A DNA stretch of 64,000 bases from Flavobacterium psychrophilum DSM 3660 = ATCC 49418 (GCF_002217405.1 NZ_MUHE01000014.1:1-64000), one strand, 5' to 3'. Positions 45,509-53,978 are shown, counted from the stretch's first letter. The notes: a model not told the origin generated them from the letters alone. Translations and numbers: made by a program.

Positions 45509-46342
45509 ATGAAAACATCAAACATCAAATTAGCAGCAATTTTATTGGTCGTAATGACAATTGGATTTTCATTTACAACAGTAAATAAAATTACCATAAA
45601 AGGTTCAGATACCATGGTAATTTTGGCTCAAAAATGGGCAGAGGTTTATATGTCTAAAAGCCCAAGCACTGCCATTCAAGTTACAGGCGGGGGGTCTGGA
45701 GTTGGCCTTTCGGCATTAATAAACGGATCTACAGATATTGCCACTTCTTCACGACCACTGAAACAATCAGAATTAGAAAAAATAAAAGGTCGTTACGGAA
45801 CTTTAGGGGTTGAAATTGCTTGTGCAAAAGATGGTATTACTATTTATTTAAATAAAGCAAACGGAGTTTCTGAATTGACTTTGAAAGAATTGTCTGATAT
45901 TTATTCAGGGAAAATAACCAACTGGAACCAAGTTGGAGGCGCAAATGCAAATATCAAATTATACGGTCGTGAAAATAGTTCAGGAACTTATGTTTACTTT
46001 AAAGATAACGTAATCAAAAAAGATTATGCCTTAACTTGTCAAAGCTTACCAGGAACCGCAGCGATTGTAAATGCTGTAAAAAAAGACAAAAACGGAATAG
46101 GTTATGGTGGTGCAGCATTTGATAGTGGTGTAAAAGATTGTAAAGTTAAAAAAGAGGCCAATAGCCCTGCTCTTTTAGCAACGGAAGAAACTATTAGAAA
46201 TAAAACATACCCAATCACGAGATATTTGTACCTATATTTAGCAACACGCCCAACGGGTGAAACCAAAAAATTTGTTGATTGGGTTTTAAGTACTGAAGGA
46301 CAAAAAATAACATCGCAAGTTGGTTACTTTCCAGTAAAATAA
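45509..46342 (+). CDS. pstS: Phosphate ABC transporter substrate-binding protein
   Basis: A periplasmic phosphate-binding protein of 277 residues. A signal peptide (about 1-24) is followed by TIKGSDTMVILAQKWAE, QVTGGGSGVGLSALINGSTDIATSSRPL and GRENSSGTYVYFKDNV, the phosphate-contacting loops of the PstS family. It is of the short PBP-like type. A strong hairpin (46352-46404) follows before pstC and may raise pstS expression relative to the membrane genes. Confidence 0.93.
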   Translation: MKTSNIKLAAILLVVMTIGFSFTTVNKITIKGSDTMVILAQKWAEVYMSKSPSTAIQVTGGGSGVGLSALINGSTDIATSSRPLKQSELEKIKGRYGTLGVEIACAKDGITIYLNKANGVSELTLKELSDIYSGKITNWNQVGGANANIKLYGRENSSGTYVYFKDNVIKKDYALTCQSLPGTAAIVNAVKKDKNGIGYGGAAFDSGVKDCKVKKEANSPALLATEETIRNKTYPITRYLYLYLATRPTGETKKFVDWVLSTEGQKITSQVGYFPVK

Positions 46343-46351
46343 ATTTTAAGA

Positions 46352-46404
46352 TTAAAAAACAAACCCACAGAAGGCTTTAAAAACGCTTAGGGTTTGTTTT
46401 TTAA
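46352..46404 (+). terminator. Attenuating hairpin between pstS and pstC
   Basis: The perfect 15-bp arms at 46352-46366 and 46390-46404 (TTAAAAAACAAACCC and its complement) enclose 23 bases, and the right arm includes a T6 run. It is positioned to end part of the transcripts after pstS or to stabilise the pstS message. Confidence 0.8.
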
Positions 46405-46432
46405 TTATTTTTTGATTTTTCAATTCAAATAA

Positions 46433-47584
46433 ATGAAAACCAATATTCCAAATAATGATTTTTCTAAAGAAAGCCTAAAAAAACAATTTAGACTTTCTGA
46501 ATTTCTTGCCGAGAAAATAATTTCGTCAGTTGCCTATACGTCGATTGCTATAATTGTATTAATTTTTGTCTTCGTTTTCAAAGAAGCATTGCCAATATTT
46601 AATTTTAGGAAAGCGAGCAAAGCTAAAACCGAAATATCAAATAACAATAATTTAAAACCAGAAACCTACGGAGCCGAAACCACCGAAGTATTAAAGCCTG
46701 AGGTTTACGGTACAGAAACCACAAGTGAATCCGCAACATTAAAACCAGAAACTTACGGAGATGTTGTTGCAAATGAAGCGCAACCTACCGAAGAAATAAG
46801 GGAATCTGAAAATCAAGGCGCAGACAATACTTGGAGTTCTTTCTTAACAACCGAATGGGTTCCTGTGTCAGACAATCCTCGTTTTGGTTTAATTGCCTTG
46901 CTTTTAGGAACACTAAAAGTCACCATAATTGCCATGTTATTTGCTGGACCATTGGGTGTTTTAGCTGCGCTTTATACATCGGCTTTTGCTTCAAAAAAAG
47001 CCAAAGAGATTATAAAACCACTTATCGAATTATTAGCCGCATTCCCATCGGTAGTTATTGGTTTTTTTGCTTTAATGATTTTAGCAACATTCTTTCAAGA
47101 TGTTTTTGGTTACGAAACCAGGTTAAATGCTTTTGTAGGAGGAGTTGCCATGGCACTTGCCGCCATTCCAATTATTTATACAATATCTGAAGACGCACTT
47201 TCGGCAGTTCCTAAAACCTATACCGAAGCTAGTTTAGCTTTAGGCGCCAGCAAATGGCAAACAGCATTTTTTGTTACTTTGCCAGCGGCTATTCCTGGTA
47301 TTTTTGCAGCAATTTTATTAGGAATTGGTAGGGTTTTTGGCGAAACCATGATTGCGCTAATGGCAACGGGAAATGCAGCATTAAATACTGCAAGTCCTTT
47401 CGAAAGTGTACGAACATTTGCAGCAACCATTGGCTCGGAAATGGCAGAAACTGTTTTTGGAGACACCCATTACAGTGTATTGTTTTTTATAGGTTCGTTA
47501 CTTTTCATTTTCTCTTTTGGATTAAATGCATTGGCAGAATTTTATGTAAAAGGGAAATTAATTAAGAAAATTCAAGGTAAATAA
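46433..47584 (+). CDS. pstC: Phosphate ABC transporter permease PstC with repeat-bearing loop
   Basis: An inner-membrane permease of 383 residues. TM1 is at about 33-50 and the BPD_transp_1 domain at about 155-380 (LGASKWQTAFFVTLPAAIPGIFAA is the EAA-type loop). Between them lies an unusual hydrophilic loop of about 100 residues containing LKPETYG (74-80), LKPEVYG (87-93) and LKPETYG (103-109) with Thr/Glu spacers. This makes it longer than the usual length of about 300 residues. The loop should face the periplasm. It is 3 bp upstream of pstA. Confidence 0.92.
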   Translation: MKTNIPNNDFSKESLKKQFRLSEFLAEKIISSVAYTSIAIIVLIFVFVFKEALPIFNFRKASKAKTEISNNNNLKPETYGAETTEVLKPEVYGTETTSESATLKPETYGDVVANEAQPTEEIRESENQGADNTWSSFLTTEWVPVSDNPRFGLIALLLGTLKVTIIAMLFAGPLGVLAALYTSAFASKKAKEIIKPLIELLAAFPSVVIGFFALMILATFFQDVFGYETRLNAFVGGVAMALAAIPIIYTISEDALSAVPKTYTEASLALGASKWQTAFFVTLPAAIPGIFAAILLGIGRVFGETMIALMATGNAALNTASPFESVRTFAATIGSEMAETVFGDTHYSVLFFIGSLLFIFSFGLNALAEFYVKGKLIKKIQGK

Positions 47585-47587
47585 ATC

Positions 47588-48532
47588 ATGAGTACAACTA
47601 CAACCGAAGAAAAAAGCTTGTTCTTTTCAAGGAATACTAAATCATCTGACTTAAAAGGACGATTAATCATTGGTGCTACACTCGCTGCCGTAATCCTTAT
47701 TATTGCTGTTTTGTTTCTAATCATTGGCATTATTGTTTACAATGGTTCAGATATGTTTTCTTGGGAATTCATCAGCTCTTTTCCAACCGATGGTATGACA
47801 AAAGGAGGGATTCTTCCTGCTATTATAGGTACATTTATCTTGGTAATCGTCATGTCGCTTGCAGCAGTTCCCTTCGGAACGATAACAGCACTTTATCTGA
47901 CCGAATATGCGGCAGAGAATTCTAAATTTGCGGCCGCTGTAAGATTCTCAGTTAGAACATTGGCAGTTGTACCTTCCATTATATTCGGATTATTCGGACT
48001 AGGTTTCTTTATTCAATTTATAGGAGCAGGAATAGATAATACTTTCAATGATGGGCAATTACATTGGGGACAACCTAATATTTTATGGGCGAGTTTAACC
48101 ATGGCCTTATTAACGTTGCCTGTTATTATCGTATCGGTCGAAGAGGCTTTAAAAACAGTACCAAGAGAATTGCGTGAAGCTAGTTTGGCTTTAGGCGCAA
48201 CAAAATGGCAAACCATAAGAAAAGTAGTTTTACCCGAATCTATTTCTGGAATTATGACAGGAACAATCCTCGCAGTGAGTAGAGGAGCAGGAGAAGTTGC
48301 TCCTATTTTATTTACAGGAGCAGCATATTATTTAGCTACTTTACCAAAATCAGTGAGCGATCAGTTTATGAATTTAGGTTATCACATTTATATCATGTCG
48401 ACACAATCGTCCGATGTTGAGAAAACAATGCCTATACAATTTGCAACCACATTAGTATTATTAATGCTTACCATATCGTTAAATATTGTAGCAGTAATAA
48501 TCCGTTCAAGAATTAGAAGAAAGAAAATCTAA
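47588..48532 (+). CDS. pstA: Phosphate ABC transporter permease PstA
   Basis: The second permease, 314 residues, has six hydrophobic segments. The EAA loop contains [31 protein letters not shown] and the late segment [19 protein letters not shown] is typical of PstA. It partners PstC, being 3 bp downstream of it, and PstB, which follows after 26 bp. Confidence 0.94.
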   Translation: MSTTTTEEKSLFFSRNTKSSDLKGRLIIGATLAAVILIIAVLFLIIGIIVYNGSDMFSWEFISSFPTDGMTKGGILPAIIGTFILVIVMSLAAVPFGTITALYLTEYAAENSKFAAAVRFSVRTLAVVPSIIFGLFGLGFFIQFIGAGIDNTFNDGQLHWGQPNILWASLTMALLTLPVIIVSVEEALKTVPRELREASLALGATKWQTIRKVVLPESISGIMTGTILAVSRGAGEVAPILFTGAAYYLATLPKSVSDQFMNLGYHIYIMSTQSSDVEKTMPIQFATTLVLLMLTISLNIVAVIIRSRIRRKKI

Positions 48533-48558
48533 GTTTTTTCAAAACACACACAATAGAA

Positions 48559-49317
48559 ATGAAAGACATAAAAATAGAAGTAAATAAATTATCCTTATAT
48601 TACGGAGAAAAATTAGCATTAAATGAAATTTCGATGCAAATTCCTCGCAACAAAGTTACCGCATTAATAGGACCGTCAGGTTGTGGAAAATCTACATTTT
48701 TAAGAAGTATCAATAGAATGAATGATTTGATACCAAGTGTAAGAATCACCGGAGAAATGCTTGTAGAAGGCGTAAATATTTATGACAAAGATGTAGATGT
48801 TGTAAATATTAGAAAAAAAATAGGAATGGTTTTTCAAAAATCGAACCCATTTCCAAAATCTATTTATGAAAATATCGCTTACGGACCAAGGATAAACGGA
48901 ATAAAAGACAAAACACAATTAGATGAAATTGTAGAAACATCATTGCGACAAGCAGCCATTTGGGATGAGGTAAAAGACAGGTTGGGCGATTCTGCCATGG
49001 GAATGTCTGGAGGACAACAACAACGTTTGTGTATTGCAAGAACATTGGCGGTAAGCCCAGATATTGTATTAATGGATGAGCCTGCGAGTGCACTCGACCC
49101 AATTTCTACTTCAAAAATTGAAGAATTAGTACATCAATTAAAAGAGCAATACACGATAATTATTGTAACACACAATATGCAACAAGCAGCAAGAACTAGC
49201 GATTATACAGCTTTCTTTTATTTAGGAGAATTAATAGAGATAGACAAAACAAAATCTATTTTTACAAAACCATCAAAAAAACAAACAGAAGATTATATAA
49301 CAGGAAGATTCGGATAA
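48559..49317 (+). CDS. pstB: Phosphate ABC transporter ATPase PstB
   Basis: The 252-residue ATPase has Walker [11 protein letters not shown]-loop [19 protein letters not shown], signature MSGGQQQRL, Walker B DIVLMDEP and the switch histidine in [10 protein letters not shown]. It is the usual PstB length and powers PstSCA. phoU follows after about 100 bp that contain a tandem 9-mer array. Confidence 0.96.
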   Translation: MKDIKIEVNKLSLYYGEKLALNEISMQIPRNKVTALIGPSGCGKSTFLRSINRMNDLIPSVRITGEMLVEGVNIYDKDVDVVNIRKKIGMVFQKSNPFPKSIYENIAYGPRINGIKDKTQLDEIVETSLRQAAIWDEVKDRLGDSAMGMSGGQQQRLCIARTLAVSPDIVLMDEPASALDPISTSKIEELVHQLKEQYTIIIVTHNMQQAARTSDYTAFFYLGELIEIDKTKSIFTKPSKKQTEDYITGRFG

Positions 49318-49363
49318 AAAAGTTTAAAAGTTTATGAGTTTAAAAGGTTAGTGTCATGACATT

Positions 49364-49408
49364 AAACTTTCTAAGCTTTCTAAACTTTCTAAACTTCCTA
49401 AACTTTAA
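49364..49408 (+). repeat. Tandem 9-mer array before phoU
   Basis: Five contiguous units: AAACTTTCT, AAGCTTTCT, AAACTTTCT, AAACTTCCT and AAACTTTAA, ending 10 bp before the phoU ATG. It opens a spurious upstream reading frame in the phoU frame (from 49356) encoding an FLNFLNFLNF repeat. Confidence 0.85.
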
Positions 49409-49418
49409 ATTAAAAAAT

Positions 49419-50084
49419 ATGGCATCATTACTTGAAATAGAATTAGCAAAATTAAAAACTGTAATCGTAAAAATTGGTGTTTTATCAGAAAATCAAATTA
49501 TTGAGGCAATGAAATCTTTGCTTTCTGATCCAAATGCAACAACAAAAAAACTCAAGAAAACGGAAAACAAAATTGACAAACTAGATGTAAAAATCGATGA
49601 AATTTGTCAAAATATTTTTGCGTTACAACAACCCGTAGCCTCAGATTTGCGATTTATTATCTCTGCCATGCAAATAAGCAGCGAGATAGAACGTATTGGG
49701 GATTTAGCCATTAGTGTTATTAAAAACTCTAAGAATGTTAAAGAAAAATACGATTTAATTATAAAATTTGATATAGCTTCGATAACAAAAAACATAGAAT
49801 TAATAACCAAAAAAACCAATGAGTGCTTCGATAAACAACAAGAAAAAACCATTGGAGAAATCTTTCTTTTAAATAAAAATATCAGAGTAGAAACACAGCA
49901 AGTAATAGAAAACATTATTTCTGAAATGAAAACAAACTCAAAAGCAGTAGGGTCAGGAACTAATTTAATATTGGCTTTAAAACATCTTGAGCGTATTGGT
50001 GAGCACTGTACAAATATTGCGGAATCTATTTATTTTGTAATTAATGCAAAAACAATAAAGCACGAAAAAACTAAAATTGAGTAG
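49419..50084 (+). CDS. phoU: Phosphate-signalling protein PhoU
   Basis: The 221 residues start MASLLEIELAKLKTVIVK. Two PhoU three-helix repeats are present, with metal-site motifs EIERIGDLAISVIK and LERIGEHCTNIAESI. PhoU couples PstSCAB activity to PhoR and represses the regulon in high phosphate. The upstream ATG at 49356 would only translate the 9-mer array and is rejected. It is the last gene of the operon, ending at a terminator shared with the convergent glycosyltransferase gene. Confidence 0.93.
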   Translation: MASLLEIELAKLKTVIVKIGVLSENQIIEAMKSLLSDPNATTKKLKKTENKIDKLDVKIDEICQNIFALQQPVASDLRFIISAMQISSEIERIGDLAISVIKNSKNVKEKYDLIIKFDIASITKNIELITKKTNECFDKQQEKTIGEIFLLNKNIRVETQQVIENIISEMKTNSKAVGSGTNLILALKHLERIGEHCTNIAESIYFVINAKTIKHEKTKIE

Positions 50085-50101
50085 TATATATTTATAATTT
50101 T

Positions 50102-50135
50102 AAACTGACTTTTAGTAACAAAGTCAGTTTTTTTA
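50102..50135. terminator. Terminator between phoU and the glycosyltransferase gene
   Basis: The stem AAACTGACTTT / AAAGTCAGTTT (loop TAGTAAC) is followed by a T-run on the plus strand. Two operons converge here; it fits phoU best. Confidence 0.85.
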
Positions 50136-50147
50136 TGTCTTCTGTTT

Positions 50148-51194
50148 TTAGAAAATATCAAAAAGAGATTTCCAGTTTATTTGGGTTTTAAAATCCTTTA
50201 ATCCTTTGTAAAAGTTAACTTCTAAAAGTTTTTCGGTTTTAAATTTCTCTTGGTTACAATAAGGAACCAATCCTTCTTTTTTATATTTTTTAGCCAGATA
50301 TTCTTGCTCGTATTGCCCAGGAGTTGGAATAAAAAAAGCTTTTTTTTCTAATTGCGCCAAATCCATTACAGTAGTATAACCAGAGCGGCACAAGATTAGG
50401 TCACTTTCGTTAAAAGAATTTTCAAGCTCTTGAGAATTCATATAATTATAAAAAGTAATTTGATCCTTTTTTTCGATGATTTGTATGGCTTCTATTTTGC
50501 CTTTTATAAAAATAATATTCCCCTTGTAATGCTCTAATTCTATAATTAATTTTTCTTCTAAAAACGTGCGTTGAGGTTCTGGTCCAGATAAAATAACCAT
50601 CAAATCATACTTTTTTTTCAACGTTTTTTTTTGTAACCTACTCAGTGGTCCAATATATTTTATGGTTTCAATTTTATGAGATAAATGCCCTAATTTTCCA
50701 GTAAGGTTAGGGGTAGTATTTATATCAGGAACCCAGCATTCATTGTATTTTTTTATAATGTATTGATGCATTTTACTGGTAAACCAAGTAGTGTTTCCTG
50801 TCATCACGTTTAGCTGATGGGTGATAAAAACAGACGGGATTTTCTTGTTTCTTACGCCTAATCTATTGTCTGAAATTATCCCAGAAATATTGTATTCTTT
50901 AATGAGTTTCGTTGTTATTTTTTTTTCCAAAATAATTGCCAATACCATTTTTGGGCTATTAGCTAATATCTTTAGTTTAAAAAAAAATCCGTTTTTTGGA
51001 TATTCAATATGATAAGAAGGCAACTCTATCGATGGTAGTTGCGGGAATTCTTTGCGTAATATTTCTAAAGCAACACCGTCTGAGGCTAAAATAGGAGAGA
51101 AGCCTTCGGTTTCTAAGGCTCTAATTATAGGAATGCATCGTGTGGCATGACCCAAACCCCAATTAAGGGGGGCAACTAAAATATTTTTATTCAT
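50148..51194 (-). CDS. GT28-like glycosyltransferase paired with PlcP
   Basis: The 348 residues have a MurG/UGT-like two-domain fold. A glycine-rich acceptor loop lies at the N-terminus (PLNWGLGHATR, residues 9-19). The C-terminal nucleotide-sugar region has CRSGYTTVMDLAQLEKKAFF (about 269-288) and PTPGQYEQEYLAKK. There is no signal peptide, so it probably acts on the inner face of the membrane. It is 38 bp downstream of a PlcP-like gene behind a candidate PHO box. In phosphate-starved bacteria, PlcP releases diacylglycerol that a glycosyltransferase converts to glycolipid. Plant MGDG synthases are of the GT28 type. The function as a diacylglycerol glucosyl/galactosyltransferase is inference. 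Confidence 0.7.
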   Translation of the reverse strand: MNKNILVAPLNWGLGHATRCIPIIRALETEGFSPILASDGVALEILRKEFPQLPSIELPSYHIEYPKNGFFFKLKILANSPKMVLAIILEKKITTKLIKEYNISGIISDNRLGVRNKKIPSVFITHQLNVMTGNTTWFTSKMHQYIIKKYNECWVPDINTTPNLTGKLGHLSHKIETIKYIGPLSRLQKKTLKKKYDLMVILSGPEPQRTFLEEKLIIELEHYKGNIIFIKGKIEAIQIIEKKDQITFYNYMNSQELENSFNESDLILCRSGYTTVMDLAQLEKKAFFIPTPGQYEQEYLAKKYKKEGLVPYCNQEKFKTEKLLEVNFYKGLKDFKTQINWKSLFDIF

Positions 51195-51232
51195 TTTTGT
51201 AATCTTTCAAGAAAATGAGGAAGGTTTTGTAC

Positions 51233-52054
51233 TTATTTTCTTAGTACACTTATAAACTGCTCTGCTAATTTAGTTTCATATTCAAAATCTAGGTCATTTT
51301 CCTGGAAATTTTCAGTTGTAATATGCTTGTAAAGTTTCCATTTTTTGTGATTATATTCTAAACTGGTTAAGTTTTCAATCCAATCTCCAGAATTTAAATA
51401 TGTTGTTTTTCCGTGAGGGTTTTCAAATAATTCGATTTTTGGTTCATGTATATGTCCGCAAATAACATAATCATAGTTCTTTTCGATGGCTAAATCTATG
51501 CAAATTTTCTCGAAATTAGTAATAAACTTAACTGCCGATTTTACATTGTCTTTAATTTTTTTCGAAAGAGAATAAGGCTCTTTGTTCATTCTGGCCAAAC
51601 ACCAGTTTAAAAATCGATTAATTAAAATTAAAGAATCATATCCCCAAGCACCTAATTTTGCTAGCCATTTCGCATGATTAATAGAAGCATCAAAAACATC
51701 ACCATGAAAGATCCATGCTTTTTTGCCGTCTAATTCTAGGGTTAATTTATTAAGCAAACTTATATTCCCGAGATGAAGATCGGTAAATTTTCTTAAAAAT
51801 TCATCATGATTACCTGTCAGATAATAAACTTTTGTTCCTTTTGTACTAAGCGAAATTATTTTCTGAATAACTTTAAGGTGATTTTTAGGGAAATAGGATT
51901 TTCTAAACTGCCAAATATCTATGATGTCTCCATTAAGGATTAATATTTTGGGCTTTATAGAAGATAAATAATTTAATAATTCTTTTGCATGACAACCATA
52001 AGTTCCTAAATGCACATCTGAAATAACAACAATTTCTAGTTTTCTTTTTTCCAA
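51233..52054 (-). CDS. plcP: PlcP-like metallophosphoesterase
   Basis: The 273-residue calcineurin-like phosphoesterase has all metal motifs: SDVHLG (D13, H15), NGDIID (D43), GNHDE (N82, H83), FHGDVFD (H117) and CGHIHEP (H201, H203). The YLNSGDWIENLTSLEY end completes it. Database labels for such proteins are often UDP-2,3-diacylglucosamine hydrolase (LpxH). The SYFPKNHLKVIQKI region and the GDW(V/I)E ending match, as far as I recall, the PlcP phospholipases C that degrade phospholipid during phosphate starvation. The only in-frame start is TTG (52052-52054), since a TAA lies 15 bp upstream. It is the first gene of a two-gene unit. Confidence 0.72.
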   Translation of the reverse strand: MEKRKLEIVVISDVHLGTYGCHAKELLNYLSSIKPKILILNGDIIDIWQFRKSYFPKNHLKVIQKIISLSTKGTKVYYLTGNHDEFLRKFTDLHLGNISLLNKLTLELDGKKAWIFHGDVFDASINHAKWLAKLGAWGYDSLILINRFLNWCLARMNKEPYSLSKKIKDNVKSAVKFITNFEKICIDLAIEKNYDYVICGHIHEPKIELFENPHGKTTYLNSGDWIENLTSLEYNHKKWKLYKHITTENFQENDLDFEYETKLAEQFISVLRK

Positions 52055-52071
52055 AATATAATTATTTTATA

Positions 52072-52121
52072 CAAAGACAAGAATTATAGGTAATGTAAAC
52101 GTTATGTAAACATTATCATAA
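52072..52121 (-). promoter_or_regulatory. Candidate PHO box upstream of the PlcP-like gene
   Basis: On the minus strand four hexamers repeat at exactly 11 bp: TTATGA (52121), TTTACA (52110), TTTACA (52099) and TATAAT (52088). A -7-like TGTCTTTG (52079-52072) follows. The two TTTACA copies are the best matches in the window to the Firmicutes TT(A/T/C)ACA PHO-box unit. The 20-bp register to the -7 box seen in the other two promoters is not kept here. Confidence 0.55.
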
Positions 52122-52176
52122 GTTTATATCTATTGATTTATATTTTCTTATTTTTGCCAAAATATTAATTGAAAAC

Positions 52177-52851
52177 GTGGGAAGTAAAAATAAATTAAAG
52201 AGATTTGGAGAAAATGAAGCGTTTGGTAACGTTTTTCAGCCAACTCGTGAGGAAGTAGTATCAAATTCATTTGGTTTAAGAGGAAAATGGAAGCAAGATT
52301 TTTTTAAGAATGATAATCCAATTATTTTAGAATTAGGTTGCGGAAAAGGCGAATATTCAGTTGGTTTGGCAACCAAATTTCCAAATAAAAATTTTGTTGG
52401 TATCGATATAAAAGGCGCTCGCTTTTGGCGTGGTGCAAAAACGGCTGTCGAAACAGGACTTCATAATGTTGCTTTTGTTCGTACGCAAATAGAATTGATA
52501 AATCATATTTTTGCCGAAAATGAGGTAGATGAAATCTGGATCACTTTTCCAGATCCTCAAATAAAATACAAACGAACCAAGCACCGAATGACCAATTCTG
52601 AATTTTTGCAATTGTACAAAAAGATCCTAAAACCCGACGGAATTATGAATCTGAAAACAGATTCAGAGTTTATGCATGGTTATACTTTAGGGTTATTGCA
52701 TGGCGAAGGCCACCAAGTCTTATACGCCAATCATAATGTATATACAAATGAAGGGTCGCCAGAGGAAGTAACTGAAATACAAACATTTTACGAAAAACAA
52801 TATTTAGCAATAAATAAATCTATTACATATATTCGCTTCAAAATTAAGTAG
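52177..52851 (+). CDS. trmB: tRNA (guanine46-N7)-methyltransferase
   Basis: The 224-residue class I methyltransferase has SAM motif ILELGCGKGEYSVGLA and the catalytic/recognition segment IWITFPDPQIKYKRTKHRMT. It starts at GTG (52177), as no ATG is available before the conserved region. It is divergent from the PlcP-like gene with a 122-bp shared intergenic region, and is followed after 48 bp by a LysE-type gene. Confidence 0.94.
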   Translation: MGSKNKLKRFGENEAFGNVFQPTREEVVSNSFGLRGKWKQDFFKNDNPIILELGCGKGEYSVGLATKFPNKNFVGIDIKGARFWRGAKTAVETGLHNVAFVRTQIELINHIFAENEVDEIWITFPDPQIKYKRTKHRMTNSEFLQLYKKILKPDGIMNLKTDSEFMHGYTLGLLHGEGHQVLYANHNVYTNEGSPEEVTEIQTFYEKQYLAINKSITYIRFKIK

Positions 52852-52899
52852 TTATAAGTATGGGCTTAACCCACCCATTAACCCCAAAAAATGTAAATA

Positions 52900-53541
52900 A
52901 TGAGTATCATCACACCACTTTTTTTAGGTTTTATTACTTCGCTAGTAGGTGTTTTTCCGCCAGGACTTATTAATATGACAGCAGCTAAGATTAGTACGCA
53001 AGATGGTAAAAACCGTGCTTTGTTGTTTACTGCGGGTGCATTAGTAGTTGTTTTTTTTCAAACATTGGTCGCATTAATTTTTGCAAGATACATTGCCAAA
53101 CATCAGGAAATAGCGATTTTGCTTCGAGAAATTGGGTTTGGAATTTTTGCAATTCTAACTATTTACTTTTTATGGATTGCAAAAGAGCCTCAAAAAAAAG
53201 AGCAAAAAGAATTTAAAATAAAAAGTAAAAAAAGTCGATTTTTTCTAGGAATGTTTATTTCTGTAATTAATTTTTTACCTATTCCTTATTATGTTTTTGC
53301 TAGCGTGGGTTTAGCGTCATTTGGGTGTTTTACTTTCAATATAAATTCAATATGTAGTTTTGTTGTAGGGGTTGTGTTTGGTTCTTTACTCGTTTTTTAT
53401 AGTTATATTTCTTTTTTTAAGAAGATCGAGGCCAAAACGGATTTTCTAGTTAAAAACATGAATACAATAATAGGTTCAATTACTGGATTTATTGCAATCT
53501 TGGCTTTGTATCATATTCTAAAGTATTACTTCAAATTATAA
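52900..53541 (+). CDS. LysE/RhtB-family exporter
   Basis: The 213-residue protein has six hydrophobic segments and begins with the family motif LGFITSLVGVFPPGLINMTAAK, followed by FTAGALVVVFFQTLVALIFA. Such proteins export amino acids or related metabolites across the inner membrane; the substrate is unknown. It is probably co-transcribed with trmB. Confidence 0.85.
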   Translation: MSIITPLFLGFITSLVGVFPPGLINMTAAKISTQDGKNRALLFTAGALVVVFFQTLVALIFARYIAKHQEIAILLREIGFGIFAILTIYFLWIAKEPQKKEQKEFKIKSKKSRFFLGMFISVINFLPIPYYVFASVGLASFGCFTFNINSICSFVVGVVFGSLLVFYSYISFFKKIEAKTDFLVKNMNTIIGSITGFIAILALYHILKYYFKL

Positions 53542-53627
53542 GTAAGTATTGATGATGATTTTGTGTCGTGTTTTTTGTTATAAATATTGATATTCAAAGC
53601 GTGATTCATAATTTTAAATTCATATTT

Positions 53628-53960
53628 ATGTCAGCAACAGGCGATAATTTTTTCGAACGGGTTTATGTTCTTGTAAGGCAAATTCCTTGCGGAAAAGTAA
53701 CTTCTTATGGCGCTATCGCAAGAGTTTTAGGCACTGCTCGTTCTGCTAGAATGGTGGGTTGGGCGATGAATGCCGCTCATAATATTAACGACGTTCCTGC
53801 ACACAGAGTCGTAAATCGTAAAGGGTTGCTTACTGGAAAACATCATTTTGAAGGTGCAAATATGATGCAGCAATTATTAGAAAATGAGGGTATTGTTATA
53901 ATCGATAATCAGATTCAAGATTTTGATGCCGTTTTTTGGGAGCCAATTATGGCAAAATAA
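53628..53960 (+). CDS. Alkyltransferase-like (ATL) DNA-repair protein
   Basis: The 110 residues consist of the C-terminal DNA-binding domain of O6-alkylguanine-DNA alkyltransferases (FERVYVLVRQIPCGKVTSYGAIA, SARMVGWAMNAA). The acceptor motif PCHRV reads PAHRV, so it cannot accept alkyl groups. ATL proteins bind O6-alkylguanine and recruit nucleotide-excision repair. The start at MSATGDNFF is preferred over an upstream ATG at 53568 that adds a hydrophobic stretch without homology. Confidence 0.88.
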   Translation: MSATGDNFFERVYVLVRQIPCGKVTSYGAIARVLGTARSARMVGWAMNAAHNINDVPAHRVVNRKGLLTGKHHFEGANMMQQLLENEGIVIIDNQIQDFDAVFWEPIMAK

Positions 53961-53978
53961 AAAAAGGAAAACGGATGC

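Noticed and set aside
49356..49418. Extended PhoU N-terminus with FLNF repeats
   Set aside because: It translates a tandem 9-mer array; the family N-terminus is at the ATG at 49419.
51233..52054. LpxH (UDP-2,3-diacylglucosamine hydrolase) for lipid A synthesis
   Set aside because: It cannot be excluded, since the fold is shared. The pairing with a glycosyltransferase, the pho context and the GDWIE ending make PlcP the better call; a tree is needed to decide.
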